Assembly: GCA_039714435.1 (NCBI GenBank)
Contig: JBDLJJ010000001.1
Coordinates: 5,253 to 69,252 of the forward strand
Direction: 5' to 3'
DNA length: 64,000 nt
Origin: JAZDDE01 sp039714435
GTDB taxonomy: Bacteria > Gemmatimonadota > Gemmatimonadetes > Palauibacterales > Palauibacteraceae
Below are positions 50,541 to 60,044 of the stretch, in pieces (the first letter of the stretch is position 1; every line of letters starts with the position of its first letter). The notes under the pieces are model-generated. The model was not told the origin of the DNA. It made no database searches and saw only the letters and a program-made list of their open reading frames with translations. A program made the translations under genes and the position numbers.

Positions 50541-52622
50541 TCAGCCCACGCTAAACAGGGCTTCTTGATCAGGGTAGTGCTCGGCCAGCTCTCTGGCGAA
50601 GCCACGATTGGGGACACTCGTCAGGTCAGGGTCGGCTGCTACCAACGCGCGGGCCCTTTCTCGAGCCCGCATGAGCAGATCTACGTCCCGTTCCAGGTCG
50701 GCGAAGCGGAGGCGCGCGATCCCGTGCTGCTCCGCCCCGAACAGGTTGCCTTCTCCGCGCAGGCGCAGATCCTCGCGGGCCAGCTCGAACCCGTCCTGAC
50801 TGCGTTGGAAGGCAGCCAGCCGGTCGGGGATCTGCGCAGATGAGTGGAGGGCCACGCAGTAGCTCTGCGCACTTCCCCGCCCCACGCGGCCGCGCAGCTG
50901 GTGAAGCTGGGCCAGCCCGAAACGCTCGGCGTTCTCGATCAGCATGACGCTCGCGTTGGGCACATCGATGCCTACTTCGATCACGGTGGTGGCGACCAGG
51001 ACCTGCACTTCACCCGCCAGAAAGCTCCGCATGACAGCCTCTTTTTCGGACCCGCTCATTCGGCCGTGAAGCAGCGCCACCGAGTGAGGGGCGAGGCGCT
51101 CGGCCAGCGTGCCCGCCATTTCGGTAGCGGATCTGGCGTCGATGGCGGCCGAGTCCTCGACAAGCGGGTACACGACGTATCCCTGGCAACCCTCATCGAG
51201 CTGCTCGCGCAGGAAGTCGAAGGCCTTTTCTCGCGCGCCGGGGCCCCTCACGCCGGTGACGATTTTCTTTCTGCCGGGCGGCATTTGGTCGATAATCGAC
51301 TGATCCAGGTCGCCATACAGGGTGAGAGCGAGCGAGCGCGGAATCGGAGTCGCAGACATGACGAGAGTGTCAGACCCGCTCCCGGCGTCACGCAGTTCGC
51401 GCCGCTGCTCGACGCCGAACCGGTGCTGCTCGTCGATGACCACACAGCCCAGACGATCGAACACGACGGTCGGCTGAAGCAGAGCGTGCGTACCGACGAC
51501 GAGCAGCAGACTGCCTGACGCGAGTCCGGCTAGCACCGACCGGCGTTCCTCACCGGTCACCGAGCTCGTCAGCAGGGAGATAGCGGGCCCCTCGTCGCCA
51601 AGCAGCGACCGAACCGTTCGCAGGTGCTGCTCGGCCAGGAGCTCGGTGGGAGCCATCAGCGCCGCCTGGGCTCCGTTTTCAGCCGCCTTGAGCATGGCCA
51701 GAATCGCCACGACCGTCTTGCCGCTTCCCACATCCCCCTGGAGCAGGCGGTACATGCGGCGCGCACTTTCCATATCCCGCCGGATTTCATCCCAGACCCG
51801 CTCCTGCGCGGGAGTGAGCTCGAAGGAAAGGTTGGCCCGAAACGGCTCCGTAAGATCCGGCGGTCCGACATAGGCCGTGCCCGCCCTGTCGGCTCGCCGG
51901 CCGCGGCCGACCCGCGCATGGAGGAGCTGAATGAAGAACAGTTCCTCGAAGGCCAGGCGCCTTCTGCTCCGCTCTACCCTGGCTAGAGACTCGGGGTTGT
52001 GCAGGTCCCTCAGGGCCTCCTGCAGGGTCGGCAGGTCGAATTCTGTGCGCCACTCGTCCGGAAGTAGCTCCCGGTCCCCGACCTCTTCCAGAAGCGGCTC
52101 CAGGTTGTCCTCGAGAATCGTGCGGATCTGACGGTGGCTGAGACCCTCGGTGGCCGGATATACGGGAAAGACCCGTCCCTCGGTCTCGAACTGCTCTGAC
52201 TCGCGGGCCAGGACGGTATACTCGCGGGGCCGGAACTGCCGTCCGTGGTAGAAGTGAACCGAACCCGAGACGAGCATCGCGTCGCCCCGGGAGATGCTCC
52301 TGTCGAGCCACGGCTGCCCGGGCCAGGCGCACTCGATCAGTCCAGAAGAATCTCGCAGCACGGCGCGGAAAATCCGCAGGCCGCGGCGGGTGGGAAGAAC
52401 TCCCTTGGAGACGACCCGCCCGATTATCGTGGCCTCGTCTCCGATGGCCAGGGTGCCGATCTCCCGAACGGTCGTAGCGTCTTCATATCGGTGCGGGATG
52501 TGATACAGGAGATCTCTGGCGGTCAGGATGCCGAGGCGGGCGAAGCGCTCCGCTCGCCTGGGACCTACCCCGGCCAGGTACTGGACGGGCTTCTGAAGGA
52601 GCGAGCGCGTTCCGCTCTTCAC
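50541..52622 (-). CDS. recG: ATP-dependent DNA helicase RecG
   Basis: Branch-migration helicase that remodels stalled replication forks and recombination intermediates. The 693 residues have an N-terminal wedge/OB domain (GDEATIIGRVVSKGV), helicase motif I LLQGDVGSGKTVVA, motif II VIDEQHRFGVEQR, motif III MSATPIPRSLALTLYGD and motif VI QLRGRVGRG. Complete and of normal length. GTG start overlapping the ftsY stop by 4 bp (GTGA). Confidence 0.96.
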   Translation of the reverse strand: MKSGTRSLLQKPVQYLAGVGPRRAERFARLGILTARDLLYHIPHRYEDATTVREIGTLAIGDEATIIGRVVSKGVLPTRRGLRIFRAVLRDSSGLIECAWPGQPWLDRSISRGDAMLVSGSVHFYHGRQFRPREYTVLARESEQFETEGRVFPVYPATEGLSHRQIRTILEDNLEPLLEEVGDRELLPDEWRTEFDLPTLQEALRDLHNPESLARVERSRRRLAFEELFFIQLLHARVGRGRRADRAGTAYVGPPDLTEPFRANLSFELTPAQERVWDEIRRDMESARRMYRLLQGDVGSGKTVVAILAMLKAAENGAQAALMAPTELLAEQHLRTVRSLLGDEGPAISLLTSSVTGEERRSVLAGLASGSLLLVVGTHALLQPTVVFDRLGCVVIDEQHRFGVEQRRELRDAGSGSDTLVMSATPIPRSLALTLYGDLDQSIIDQMPPGRKKIVTGVRGPGAREKAFDFLREQLDEGCQGYVVYPLVEDSAAIDARSATEMAGTLAERLAPHSVALLHGRMSGSEKEAVMRSFLAGEVQVLVATTVIEVGIDVPNASVMLIENAERFGLAQLHQLRGRVGRGSAQSYCVALHSSAQIPDRLAAFQRSQDGFELAREDLRLRGEGNLFGAEQHGIARLRFADLERDVDLLMRARERARALVAADPDLTSVPNRGFARELAEHYPDQEALFSVG

Positions 52623-53536
52623 GAGCTGAGTAGTTTCTCCACGTAACGGTCACTGTCGAAGGGGATCAAGTCTGCGGTCGTCTCACCCAGACCAACATAG
52701 CACACCGGCAGGCCGAGTTCCTGGACCACTGCGGCAGCGGTTCCACCCCGGGCCGTGCTGTCGTACTTGGACAGAACAAGCCCGGTAAGATCCAGTCGGG
52801 ATCCGAAATCTCTGGCCTGCTGAAGAACGTTCTGGCCTGACGTGGCGTCCACCACGAGAAGTCTCTCGTGCGGCGCCCCCGAAATCTGGCGGCATAATAC
52901 GCGGTCAATCTTGTCGAGTTCGTCCATCAGGTCACGCTGTGTATGAAGGCGGCCGGCCGTGTCCACTATCAGATGGTCTATCCCGCGCGCCCGAGCCGCT
53001 TCCGCCGCATCGTAAGCCACCGACGCCGGATCCGCGCCGGGTTGTCCCCCTACCATGCCGACGTCGAGTTCGCCGGCCCACCTCCGGAGTTGCTCCTGAG
53101 CCCCACTTCGAAACGTGTCGGTCGCCGCGAGCAGGACCGAGCGCCCCTCCGATTTCGATCTGTAGGCCAGCTTCGCGGCTGTGGTAGTCTTTCCGGTGCC
53201 GTTTACGCCCAGGAGCAGAGTGACGAACACGCCGCCTGTATCCGGCCACTCGGCAGAGCACGTGGCTGCGGACAGGACCGCTCGGATTCGGCTCCCAAGC
53301 ATGGTTCGAACCTCGGCCTGAGACCGGATCTTGCCCCGTGTGATGTCCTGCTCGAGCTGGCCTACGAGCTGTTCCGTAAGTTCCACCCCGAAGTCGGCCT
53401 CCAGTAATATTCTTTCCAGCTCATCCAGAGTATCCGCGTCTACGCCACGGGCCAGCGTTTCGATATCCGCTAGAGCGACGTCGACGATCTTCTGCCACAG
53501 AGACCGCTTCTGCCGCAGTCTTCCAATATCGTTCAC
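52619..53536 (-). CDS. ftsY: Signal recognition particle receptor FtsY
   Basis: SRP-receptor GTPase for co-translational targeting of membrane proteins. The 305 residues are only the NG domains, with a short N-terminal helix and no acidic A domain. The N domain is followed by the P-loop GVNGTGKTTTAAKL, DTFRSGAQEQLRRW, DTAGRLHTQRDLMDEL and, near the end, SKYDSTARGG. This last is the G4 element, where TKLDGTAKGG is usual; the Thr-Lys-Leu-Asp is Ser-Lys-Tyr-Asp here. GTG at 53536 overlaps the upstream VWA gene's stop (GTGA) and has AGGA ahead of it, so I prefer it to the longer frame from 53605. Confidence 0.94.
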   Translation of the reverse strand: MNDIGRLRQKRSLWQKIVDVALADIETLARGVDADTLDELERILLEADFGVELTEQLVGQLEQDITRGKIRSQAEVRTMLGSRIRAVLSAATCSAEWPDTGGVFVTLLLGVNGTGKTTTAAKLAYRSKSEGRSVLLAATDTFRSGAQEQLRRWAGELDVGMVGGQPGADPASVAYDAAEAARARGIDHLIVDTAGRLHTQRDLMDELDKIDRVLCRQISGAPHERLLVVDATSGQNVLQQARDFGSRLDLTGLVLSKYDSTARGGTAAAVVQELGLPVCYVGLGETTADLIPFDSDRYVEKLLSS

Positions 53537-55491
53537 CTGAGTCCTATTCGTCGCCGCCAGATCCACTCCAGACACAGTAGTAGAACAGCCGCCGCCAGCG
53601 GCCACCAGGGTCTCTCGCTGGCCCGTGAGGGCGATGCGCCAGCCAGCGGCTGCGAGGCCAGCGTAAGCGGTTCCTGCCTGTCGCGGGGCAGCAGTTCGGC
53701 CAGCGTGGGAATCGCAAACGGCCTCTGAGAAGCCATGGACGAGCCGCGTGTTTTTCCGTCAGCCCGGTAACTCCAGGCGCCCGGTTCCAGTAAGGGGCCG
53801 TCGACGGTGCGCTCTCCTCCGCCCGGCAGGGCCGGGGAAGAGTCCGACCACACGGCCGCGCCGCTGGAGTCACGGACCGTCAGGGCAAGCTCGGTCACTC
53901 CGGCCGCTATGCGCCACCCGATCCGGTCTCTTCCGCCCTCACCTACCTCGAGCAGGGTCACCGGAGTGCCGGCCTCGTCCTCCAGCAGCCAGCCCATCAT
54001 GGAGGCGTACAGAGCCCGATACGCCTGCCGGGCCGCCGCTCCGCGCGTAGCCCAGCGCCACATGCCGGTTCCCGCGATCACGCCGACCCTGCGGTTTCCC
54101 GTCTCCAGTATTTGGCCGATCGGCCGGGTCGGGCCGCGGCGATCGCGCTGAGCCACGAGAGGGGACCAGCCGTTTCCAGTCTCCAGAGCCAGGAGAGTAC
54201 TCAGCGGCGGTAAGGCCGACCCGTCGAGTCCCGCCAATAGCGCCGCCACCGGACTTCCGGGAATCTGCTCGCCCACGTACCACTCACCGGCCAGGGCTTC
54301 GCCGACGGACAACCCAAGCCCCGGGATCTGGCCTGGCTGCCGGGCCAGAAAGAGTACTCGGGTATGTGAACGAATGGCGGACTGCAGCCAGCCGGGGACC
54401 CGGTTCGGATCCCCCTGCACCACGAGAAGCTTTGCGGCTCGGATATCCGCGCGCACGGCACTCAGCGGCACGTGCGGACGTGGGCTGGCGGATACTCTGA
54501 CAAACTCTCCGGTGCCGATCTGCAGATACCCGGTCGCTCCACCCGCGCTGGCCCGGGAGGCTATGGGCATGAGTGAACGCAGCTCCCAGTCCGGATCCAG
54601 CGAAACGGCAACCACGCCGCTGGCGCGCGGCCAGACTTGAATCCAGGCGCTGGCGCTAAGCGCAGCGCCATACGGATCCGCGCCCTCCGCCAAGCGAACA
54701 TCCACGCGCCGCCACTCGGCCGAATCCGCCCGGGACGTGAAGGTCAGCGGCAGGCTGCCTCTTCCGGTACGGCCGTGGCCCGGAACGGGGATCAGGGCCT
54801 GTACGTCAGGCTGGTCGCCATGCGACACGATGACAGGTACTTCAGTGGGTAATTGTTCCCGATCTCCCGAGGCCGCTATCTCGATTACCGCGATCACGGT
54901 GTCGCCGCCCCGAGCACTGGGCGGCAGGGTGATCCCCGCCACTCCTATGCGCGGCGTCGCCTCTCCCACACGCACCTCGAGCACTCCGAGGCCGCTCTCC
55001 GCGGCGAGTCGAGTGGCTTCCTGTAGATCATCAAAACTTCCGTCGGTAACCACGAGCACGCTGTCCACGCCGCGGCCGCGCGCGGCCGACAGCGCCGGAG
55101 CCAGCAATGAGCCGCGGGCCGAGAAGGAGTCAGGGCTCAAAGAGGCGATGTCAGTCCAGGAAGGGTTGCCGCCGAACAGGAGCACCTGAGCGTCTCCCCT
55201 GCCTGACAGCCGAGCCAGCGCTGAGTCGGCGCGAGTCAGCCCACCCGGGCGCAGCGGGAGAAGCATGCTGCGAGACTGATCCACCAACCAGACAGTCTCC
55301 GCGATCCGGTTGGAGTCTGGCACGACTCCGACGAAAACTGGAGAGCCCAGAACGAGAAAGAGCGCTGTACCGCGCAGAAGTCCGGCGACTGCACGGCCCC
55401 GAACACGCTCTTCCCGCCGGGCGTACCACCAGTAGGTGAGGCCGGAGGCCAGGATCGCCGACAGAACCAACCATGCGGTGGCGCCCGTCAT
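53533..55491 (-). CDS. Membrane protein with VWA domain (BatA-like organisation), unknown role
   Basis: A 652-residue protein with two N-terminal helices (about 4-21 and 36-58), a large extracytoplasmic region and one C-terminal helix (about 628-644) ending in Arg-rich residues. The region just after the second helix is a von Willebrand A fold: the MIDAS start VWLVDQSRSM (DxSxS) and LVVTDGSFDD. The middle (about 300-480) resembles glutamine-amidotransferase-like regions seen in long VWA membrane proteins, without clear catalytic residues (AKLLVVQGDPNRVPGWL). Coupled by GTGA to ftsY and 24 bp after the M23 peptidase gene. An envelope role is likely; no specific function can be stated. Confidence 0.7.
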   Translation of the reverse strand: MTGATAWLVLSAILASGLTYWWYARREERVRGRAVAGLLRGTALFLVLGSPVFVGVVPDSNRIAETVWLVDQSRSMLLPLRPGGLTRADSALARLSGRGDAQVLLFGGNPSWTDIASLSPDSFSARGSLLAPALSAARGRGVDSVLVVTDGSFDDLQEATRLAAESGLGVLEVRVGEATPRIGVAGITLPPSARGGDTVIAVIEIAASGDREQLPTEVPVIVSHGDQPDVQALIPVPGHGRTGRGSLPLTFTSRADSAEWRRVDVRLAEGADPYGAALSASAWIQVWPRASGVVAVSLDPDWELRSLMPIASRASAGGATGYLQIGTGEFVRVSASPRPHVPLSAVRADIRAAKLLVVQGDPNRVPGWLQSAIRSHTRVLFLARQPGQIPGLGLSVGEALAGEWYVGEQIPGSPVAALLAGLDGSALPPLSTLLALETGNGWSPLVAQRDRRGPTRPIGQILETGNRRVGVIAGTGMWRWATRGAAARQAYRALYASMMGWLLEDEAGTPVTLLEVGEGGRDRIGWRIAAGVTELALTVRDSSGAAVWSDSSPALPGGGERTVDGPLLEPGAWSYRADGKTRGSSMASQRPFAIPTLAELLPRDRQEPLTLASQPLAGASPSRASERPWWPLAAAVLLLCLEWIWRRRIGLR

Positions 55492-55515
55492 GCGCGCCGC
55501 TCGGTGCTCAGGTGC

Positions 55516-56853
55516 TCAGCGAGCCGGCGAGTTCATCGCCGCGGCTGTACGCTCGATAGCCGGCTCAGAAGGCGGCTCGGAAGGCGGCGGCGCCACCTGA
55601 TCCGGAACCGGAATCATGGCCAGCAGCTCCAACGCGGTCTCCCGTACACCGGCAAACGCTGGCAACTGTTCTGAATCCAGCGCTTTCGCGGGTGGCAGTT
55701 TGACCGTAGCCGGATTCGTTTGACGACCGTTCTGCAGGAATTCGTAGTGAAGGTGAGGCGCGGTCGCCAGGCCGGTAGCGCCGACTCTCCCTATGATGTC
55801 CTCCTGGTCTACGTACTGTCCCACTCGTACACCGATGCGGCTCAGGTGCGCATACCGGGTCACGATCCCCCGCGAGTGCGAAAGCTCGACCATCCGCCCG
55901 TACCCACCCCAGGTTCCCGCCCTCGTAACGCGCCCGGCAGCCGTCGCCTTAATCCGAGTTCCGGTCGGCGCTCCGTAATCGGTGCCCAGATGCGGCCTGC
56001 GCCGCTTCAGAATCGGATGATACCGGCGACGATTGAAATTACTCGTGACGCGGAACGGCACCGGATAGCGCAGGAAGGCACCGCGCAGGGCCTTCCCGTC
56101 GGCGTCATAGTACTCCCGCATCTCGGAGCCCCAGACAAATGGGATCGCCGGGAGCGTGTTACCCCTGTTGATCAGCTCGATCACCATGAAGCGACGTGAA
56201 CGAAGTGATCCGTCCGGACGTCTCTCTCTCTCGACAGCCACTCGGAACTGGTCACCTTCACGAATGTCTCGCGTGAAATCCAACTTCCAGGCGAACACGT
56301 CCGCCAGATCATACACGTAGTCCTGAAACTCGCCCGCGGCCAGCTTCTCCACTTCGCCACCCAGCTTCGCGAACCAGAGACTGGTTTCGATAACGCCGGA
56401 CAGGAGCAGTGTGTCTGTGGTAACCGGCGTCAGCTCCAGGTCCGCCGTCCAGACCGAGTCCTCCACTTCCAGGAGCAATGTGGAATCCGGATTCAGCTTC
56501 ATGGACATCCGGTGCGGGGGCTCATCCAGCCGTTGCGCGAACTCGACCGAGGCGCCGGGACGCAGCCGGCGAGGATTCTTGTAGGCGCGCACGACCTCGA
56601 TCACTTCCAGCGAACCCGAGCCCTCGAACCCGTTGTCGGCCAGGAGCTCCGCCAGGGTCTCACCGCGCTCCAGTGTGTCGGCGGTCAGGATGGCGGGTGG
56701 AGGAGTCGGAACCACGATTCGCCTGGCGACTACGGCCGGGTCGGGCGCCACGACATGCCGCGCGCCCAGGACGGCACCACCCGTGACCAGCACCGCCCCC
56801 AGAGTCCAGGCCGCCCTATTGGCCAACAATGATTTCACCCCTGTCAACCTCAA
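55516..56853 (-). CDS. M23 family peptidoglycan metallopeptidase
   Basis: Predicted periplasmic endopeptidase (or LytM-type activator) of 445 residues with an N-terminal membrane anchor (about 14-34), an OapA/LysM-like region (ERGETLAELLADNGF), a middle domain and an M23 domain. The M23 domain has RPHLGTDYGAPTGT (first zinc ligands HxxxD) and APHLHYEF (HxH) intact, so it is probably an active enzyme. A Pro-rich C-terminal tail follows. TTG at 56853 overlaps the ftsZ stop (TTGA); GTG at 56838 is another possible start. Its position right after ftsZ suggests septal wall splitting. Confidence 0.88.
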   Translation of the reverse strand: MRLTGVKSLLANRAAWTLGAVLVTGGAVLGARHVVAPDPAVVARRIVVPTPPPAILTADTLERGETLAELLADNGFEGSGSLEVIEVVRAYKNPRRLRPGASVEFAQRLDEPPHRMSMKLNPDSTLLLEVEDSVWTADLELTPVTTDTLLLSGVIETSLWFAKLGGEVEKLAAGEFQDYVYDLADVFAWKLDFTRDIREGDQFRVAVERERRPDGSLRSRRFMVIELINRGNTLPAIPFVWGSEMREYYDADGKALRGAFLRYPVPFRVTSNFNRRRYHPILKRRRPHLGTDYGAPTGTRIKATAAGRVTRAGTWGGYGRMVELSHSRGIVTRYAHLSRIGVRVGQYVDQEDIIGRVGATGLATAPHLHYEFLQNGRQTNPATVKLPPAKALDSEQLPAFAGVRETALELLAMIPVPDQVAPPPSEPPSEPAIERTAAAMNSPAR

Positions 56854-58043
56854 TCCATCTGCCGGCGAATGAATGTCGGAATGTCCAGATCGGCCACCTG
56901 CCGCTGACCGGCCAGCCTGCTTCCGATGTCGCTTGCGACGCTCTCTGTCTGGACCGGTGCCATAGCCACGGTCGCCCCCGCTCTTTCCGGCTGCCCACCT
57001 GGTTCCAGCAGATTCAGGCCGTTGCCGAAGTCGGGCTCGGACTCCAGCTGGAACGTCGGACCAGACGGCGCGAATTCCTCGCTGTCGGGTCCGAATCCTG
57101 TCGCGATCACGGTGACCCGTACCCGGCCTTCCAGCTCTGGTTCATGCACGGCTCCGAAGATCAGTTCCGCCTCGTCACCTACCGCCTCCTGGACAACCGA
57201 ATTGATTGTCGTAACCTCGTCAATCGCCAGATCCAGACCGCCGGAGATATTGACCAGAACGCCGGTCGCGCCGTTGATCGAAATGCTGTCGAGAAGAGGT
57301 GAGCATATAGCTTGCTGCGCCGCGTCGAGAGCGCGGCTTTCGCCGGCCGCCTCGCCCGTACCCATCAGCGCGGCGCCGCGATTGGACATGACGGTTCGCA
57401 CATCGGCGAAGTCGACGTTTACCTCACCTGTCACGCTGATCAGATCTGAGATTCCCTGTGTGGCGTGCAGCAGCACCTCGTCCGCCTTCTTGAGCGCGTC
57501 TCTGAATGTCGTCCCCTTTCCAACAACCGACAGTAGTCGTTCGTTGGGTACGACTATCATCGTGTCCACTCCGGCCCTCAGCTCACGCAGGCCGATCTCA
57601 GCGTGCCGCATGCGCTTCTTGCCCTCGAAGTGAAACGGACGGGTGATTATCGCGATGCATAGCGCCCCGAGCTCTGAAGCGATCTCACCCACAATCGGCG
57701 CGGCGCCCGTGCCAGTTCCGCCGCCCATGCCTGCCGTGACGAAAACAAGATCGGCACCTTCGAGGGCCTGTCTGACCTCTTCGGCGTTCTCCGCCATCGC
57801 CTGGCGTCCGACTTCCGGCCGCGCCCCCGCACCCAGGCCCCGAGTGAGCTTCTTGCCTATCTGAAGTTTCAGATGAGCGTTGCACCGCTTCAGCGCCTGA
57901 GCGTCCGTATTGATCGCGACGAACTCGACGCCATCCAGGTTTTCATCGATCATGCGGTTTACGGCGTTGCCGCCTGCTCCTCCCACTCCCACAACTTTCA
58001 TTCGGGCGTTTCGGGCAATGCTGTCATCGAATTCGAAAATCAT
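56850..58043 (-). CDS. ftsZ: Cell division protein FtsZ
   Basis: Tubulin-like GTPase that forms the Z ring. The 397 residues have the nucleotide-binding N-terminus VVGVGGAGGNAVNRMI, the tubulin signature GGGTGTGAAP (107-116) and the T7-loop region NVDFADVRTVM. A variable linker (about 320-380) and the conserved C-terminal peptide DIPTFIRRQMD for binding FtsA and other partners complete it. ATG start about 50 bp after ftsA; its stop overlaps the M23 gene. Confidence 0.97.
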   Translation of the reverse strand: MIFEFDDSIARNARMKVVGVGGAGGNAVNRMIDENLDGVEFVAINTDAQALKRCNAHLKLQIGKKLTRGLGAGARPEVGRQAMAENAEEVRQALEGADLVFVTAGMGGGTGTGAAPIVGEIASELGALCIAIITRPFHFEGKKRMRHAEIGLRELRAGVDTMIVVPNERLLSVVGKGTTFRDALKKADEVLLHATQGISDLISVTGEVNVDFADVRTVMSNRGAALMGTGEAAGESRALDAAQQAICSPLLDSISINGATGVLVNISGGLDLAIDEVTTINSVVQEAVGDEAELIFGAVHEPELEGRVRVTVIATGFGPDSEEFAPSGPTFQLESEPDFGNGLNLLEPGGQPERAGATVAMAPVQTESVASDIGSRLAGQRQVADLDIPTFIRRQMD

Positions 58044-58092
58044 GTTGGGGCTCCCCCGTTAAGGTGTCGTGGTCGATAAGAGTGTGTTCGGT

Positions 58093-59325
58093 TCAAAAGA
58101 AATCGCGCAGCCAATCCGTGACTCGAGCCAGTGTGCGTCCTGCCATTCCAGGCCCCCTCCCCAATTCACAGCGCTGGCCGTACAAGGCCAGGCCTACAGC
58201 GGTGGCGTATCGAGGGCTGCGGACGGCTTCGACGGGTCCGGTCAGACCGGCGCCCGGCGTACCGAGCCGGACTGGCATGTTGAACACGTCCTGAGCCAGC
58301 TCCAGCGTGCCCTCCAGCATGGCTCCCCCGCCGGTCAGCACCGCCCCGGCGGGCAGGTCATCGATCAGTGACCGCTCGTCGAGCTCCTCGTAGACCAGGC
58401 CCAGAATCTCGTCCAGGCGCTGCTCGATGATGTGGGCCAAGAGCTCGCGGGAGACTTCCCTGGTCCTGTCCGGAGTGGGCCCTGGAATCTGCAGTGTCTC
58501 GCTCGCATCCACGCTGGCCGTGCGAGCCACTCCGTGCTTGCGCTTCAGGGCCTCCGCTGCCGCGCTCGACACCCCCAGGCCTTTCACGATGTCGTTCGAT
58601 ACGGTGCCAGAGCCCCAGGGATACGAGGCCAGCAGGCGCAGGCGCTCGTCCTTGAAAACGATGACTTCGGTAGCGCCTCCGCCGATCTGGATGAGAGCCA
58701 CTCCCGCCTGGCGCTCCTGCGCTGTAAGAACGGCCTCGCTGGTAGCCAGCGACCCGAGGACGAGGCCGTCGGTAACGAGCCCTGCCCGGTCCACGGCCTT
58801 CCTGAGATTCTGGCACACGGTGGTCCCTGCCGTGATCACGCACACCTGTGTTTCCAGTCGCGTCGCGGCCATGCCCACGGGATCCTGGATCCCGCACCGA
58901 CCGTCTACGCTGAAGTCGACTGGAATGGCGTGAATCAGCTCCTTGTCCGGTGGAATGGCGATAGCACGCGCCACGTCGTGGACGCTGTCTACGTCTTCTT
59001 CGGTTACCTCGGGGTCCGAAACAGCTACTACCCCGTTCGAGCAGCTTACCTCGACATGTGTGCCCGACAGGCTCGCGTATACGCAGCGGACTTCGAGGCC
59101 CGCCATCTCCTCGGCTTCGCGTACCGCCTGCCGAATGGACGCAGTGGCAGCCTCGATATTCGTAACAGCCTGGTTTCGAACCCCCTCGGTGGGCACCAGG
59201 CCCGCGCCCAGCACCTGAGGCGGTTCGCTGCCGGTATCCCAGGCGCTCGGCACACCCAGTAATACGGCCGCCGTCTTCGTCGCTCCGACGTCTACCGCGG
59301 CCACGAAGTTGTCTCCCCCGATCAA
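58093..59325 (-). CDS. ftsA: Cell division protein FtsA
   Basis: Actin-like membrane tether for FtsZ. The 410 residues start FVAAVDVGATKTAAVLLG (phosphate-1 region), contain the 1C domain (QAVTNIEAATASIRQAV, SLSGTHVEVSCSNGVVAV), the phosphate-2 region ALIQIGGGATEVIVF and AVLTGGGAMLEG, and end in an amphipathic membrane-targeting helix (GRTLARVTDWLRDFF). The TTG at 59325 is decided by an excellent AAGGAGG just upstream and the TTGA overlap with ftsQ; the open frame continues to 59598 but inside ftsQ. Confidence 0.95.
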   Translation of the reverse strand: MIGGDNFVAAVDVGATKTAAVLLGVPSAWDTGSEPPQVLGAGLVPTEGVRNQAVTNIEAATASIRQAVREAEEMAGLEVRCVYASLSGTHVEVSCSNGVVAVSDPEVTEEDVDSVHDVARAIAIPPDKELIHAIPVDFSVDGRCGIQDPVGMAATRLETQVCVITAGTTVCQNLRKAVDRAGLVTDGLVLGSLATSEAVLTAQERQAGVALIQIGGGATEVIVFKDERLRLLASYPWGSGTVSNDIVKGLGVSSAAAEALKRKHGVARTASVDASETLQIPGPTPDRTREVSRELLAHIIEQRLDEILGLVYEELDERSLIDDLPAGAVLTGGGAMLEGTLELAQDVFNMPVRLGTPGAGLTGPVEAVRSPRYATAVGLALYGQRCELGRGPGMAGRTLARVTDWLRDFF

Positions 59326-60044
59326 GCTCCCTCCTTCTTCGGCTTTGCCGGACGGACTACTACCTGTCCAGAGAATCGCGCGTCTGCTTCGAGAACCGGA
59401 TCCGAACTCGGCCGGCTGCTGAGTGCTGCTTCGATTCGGCGCAGGCCCAGCAGGGGATCCGACAAGGGAAGAACCATTCGGCCCGCTGGGCTGGCTTCGA
59501 GGAGAATGAGCTCGACTCCGTCCCCAGCCGAGGTCAACCTGGCCTCCGAAATCGTACCGAAAACGGCTGGCCGCGCCTCGAGCAGTTCCGCCAGGCACCT
59601 CACGACCGTTCGGTCAGATCCCGGCTTGGGCACGATCGGCAGATCGAGCATGTGCGTGGCCGGATCGATCGCCAGGGGCTGCCCTTCCCCGTCTATCGGA
59701 ACGAGTCTTGGAGTGGCTGCCACAGCTACTGGAACCACTTCGTCAATTCGGAAGGTCACCCGGCGCAGCCCGCTCTTGCGGGCACTCGCGGCGACAACCA
59801 ACGGGTGAGCTTCTACGCGTCTTTCCCAGATCGACGGATCGTCCCAGATCGACGATTCGGATCCCAGCGCTGCCAGCTCCCTTATCTCATCGGGACTCGT
59901 GAAGATCGTGCCTTCCACGGCTATTTCAGCCACCGTGAACAGAGGCAGATGAGACAGCATGGCGGGTCCCCAGTCGGGTAGGGTGGCGATCAGAAACACC
60001 GCGATTCCGGTCAACACGAGCCGGCGTCGATTGACCTTGCTCAC
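59322..60044 (-). CDS. ftsQ: Cell division protein FtsQ/DivIB
   Basis: Bitopic divisome scaffold. The 240 residues have a short cytoplasmic N-terminus (MSKVNRRRLVLTG), one transmembrane helix (about 9-26), a POTRA domain (LFTVAEIAVEGTIFTSPDEI, then LAAL) and a FtsQ/DivIB beta domain (ERRVEAHPLVVAASARKS). The sequence is poorly conserved as usual, and the call rests on POTRA plus position between murB and ftsA, with 4-bp overlaps on both sides. Confidence 0.9.
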   Translation of the reverse strand: MSKVNRRRLVLTGIAVFLIATLPDWGPAMLSHLPLFTVAEIAVEGTIFTSPDEIRELAALGSESSIWDDPSIWERRVEAHPLVVAASARKSGLRRVTFRIDEVVPVAVAATPRLVPIDGEGQPLAIDPATHMLDLPIVPKPGSDRTVVRCLAELLEARPAVFGTISEARLTSAGDGVELILLEASPAGRMVLPLSDPLLGLRRIEAALSSRPSSDPVLEADARFSGQVVVRPAKPKKEGA

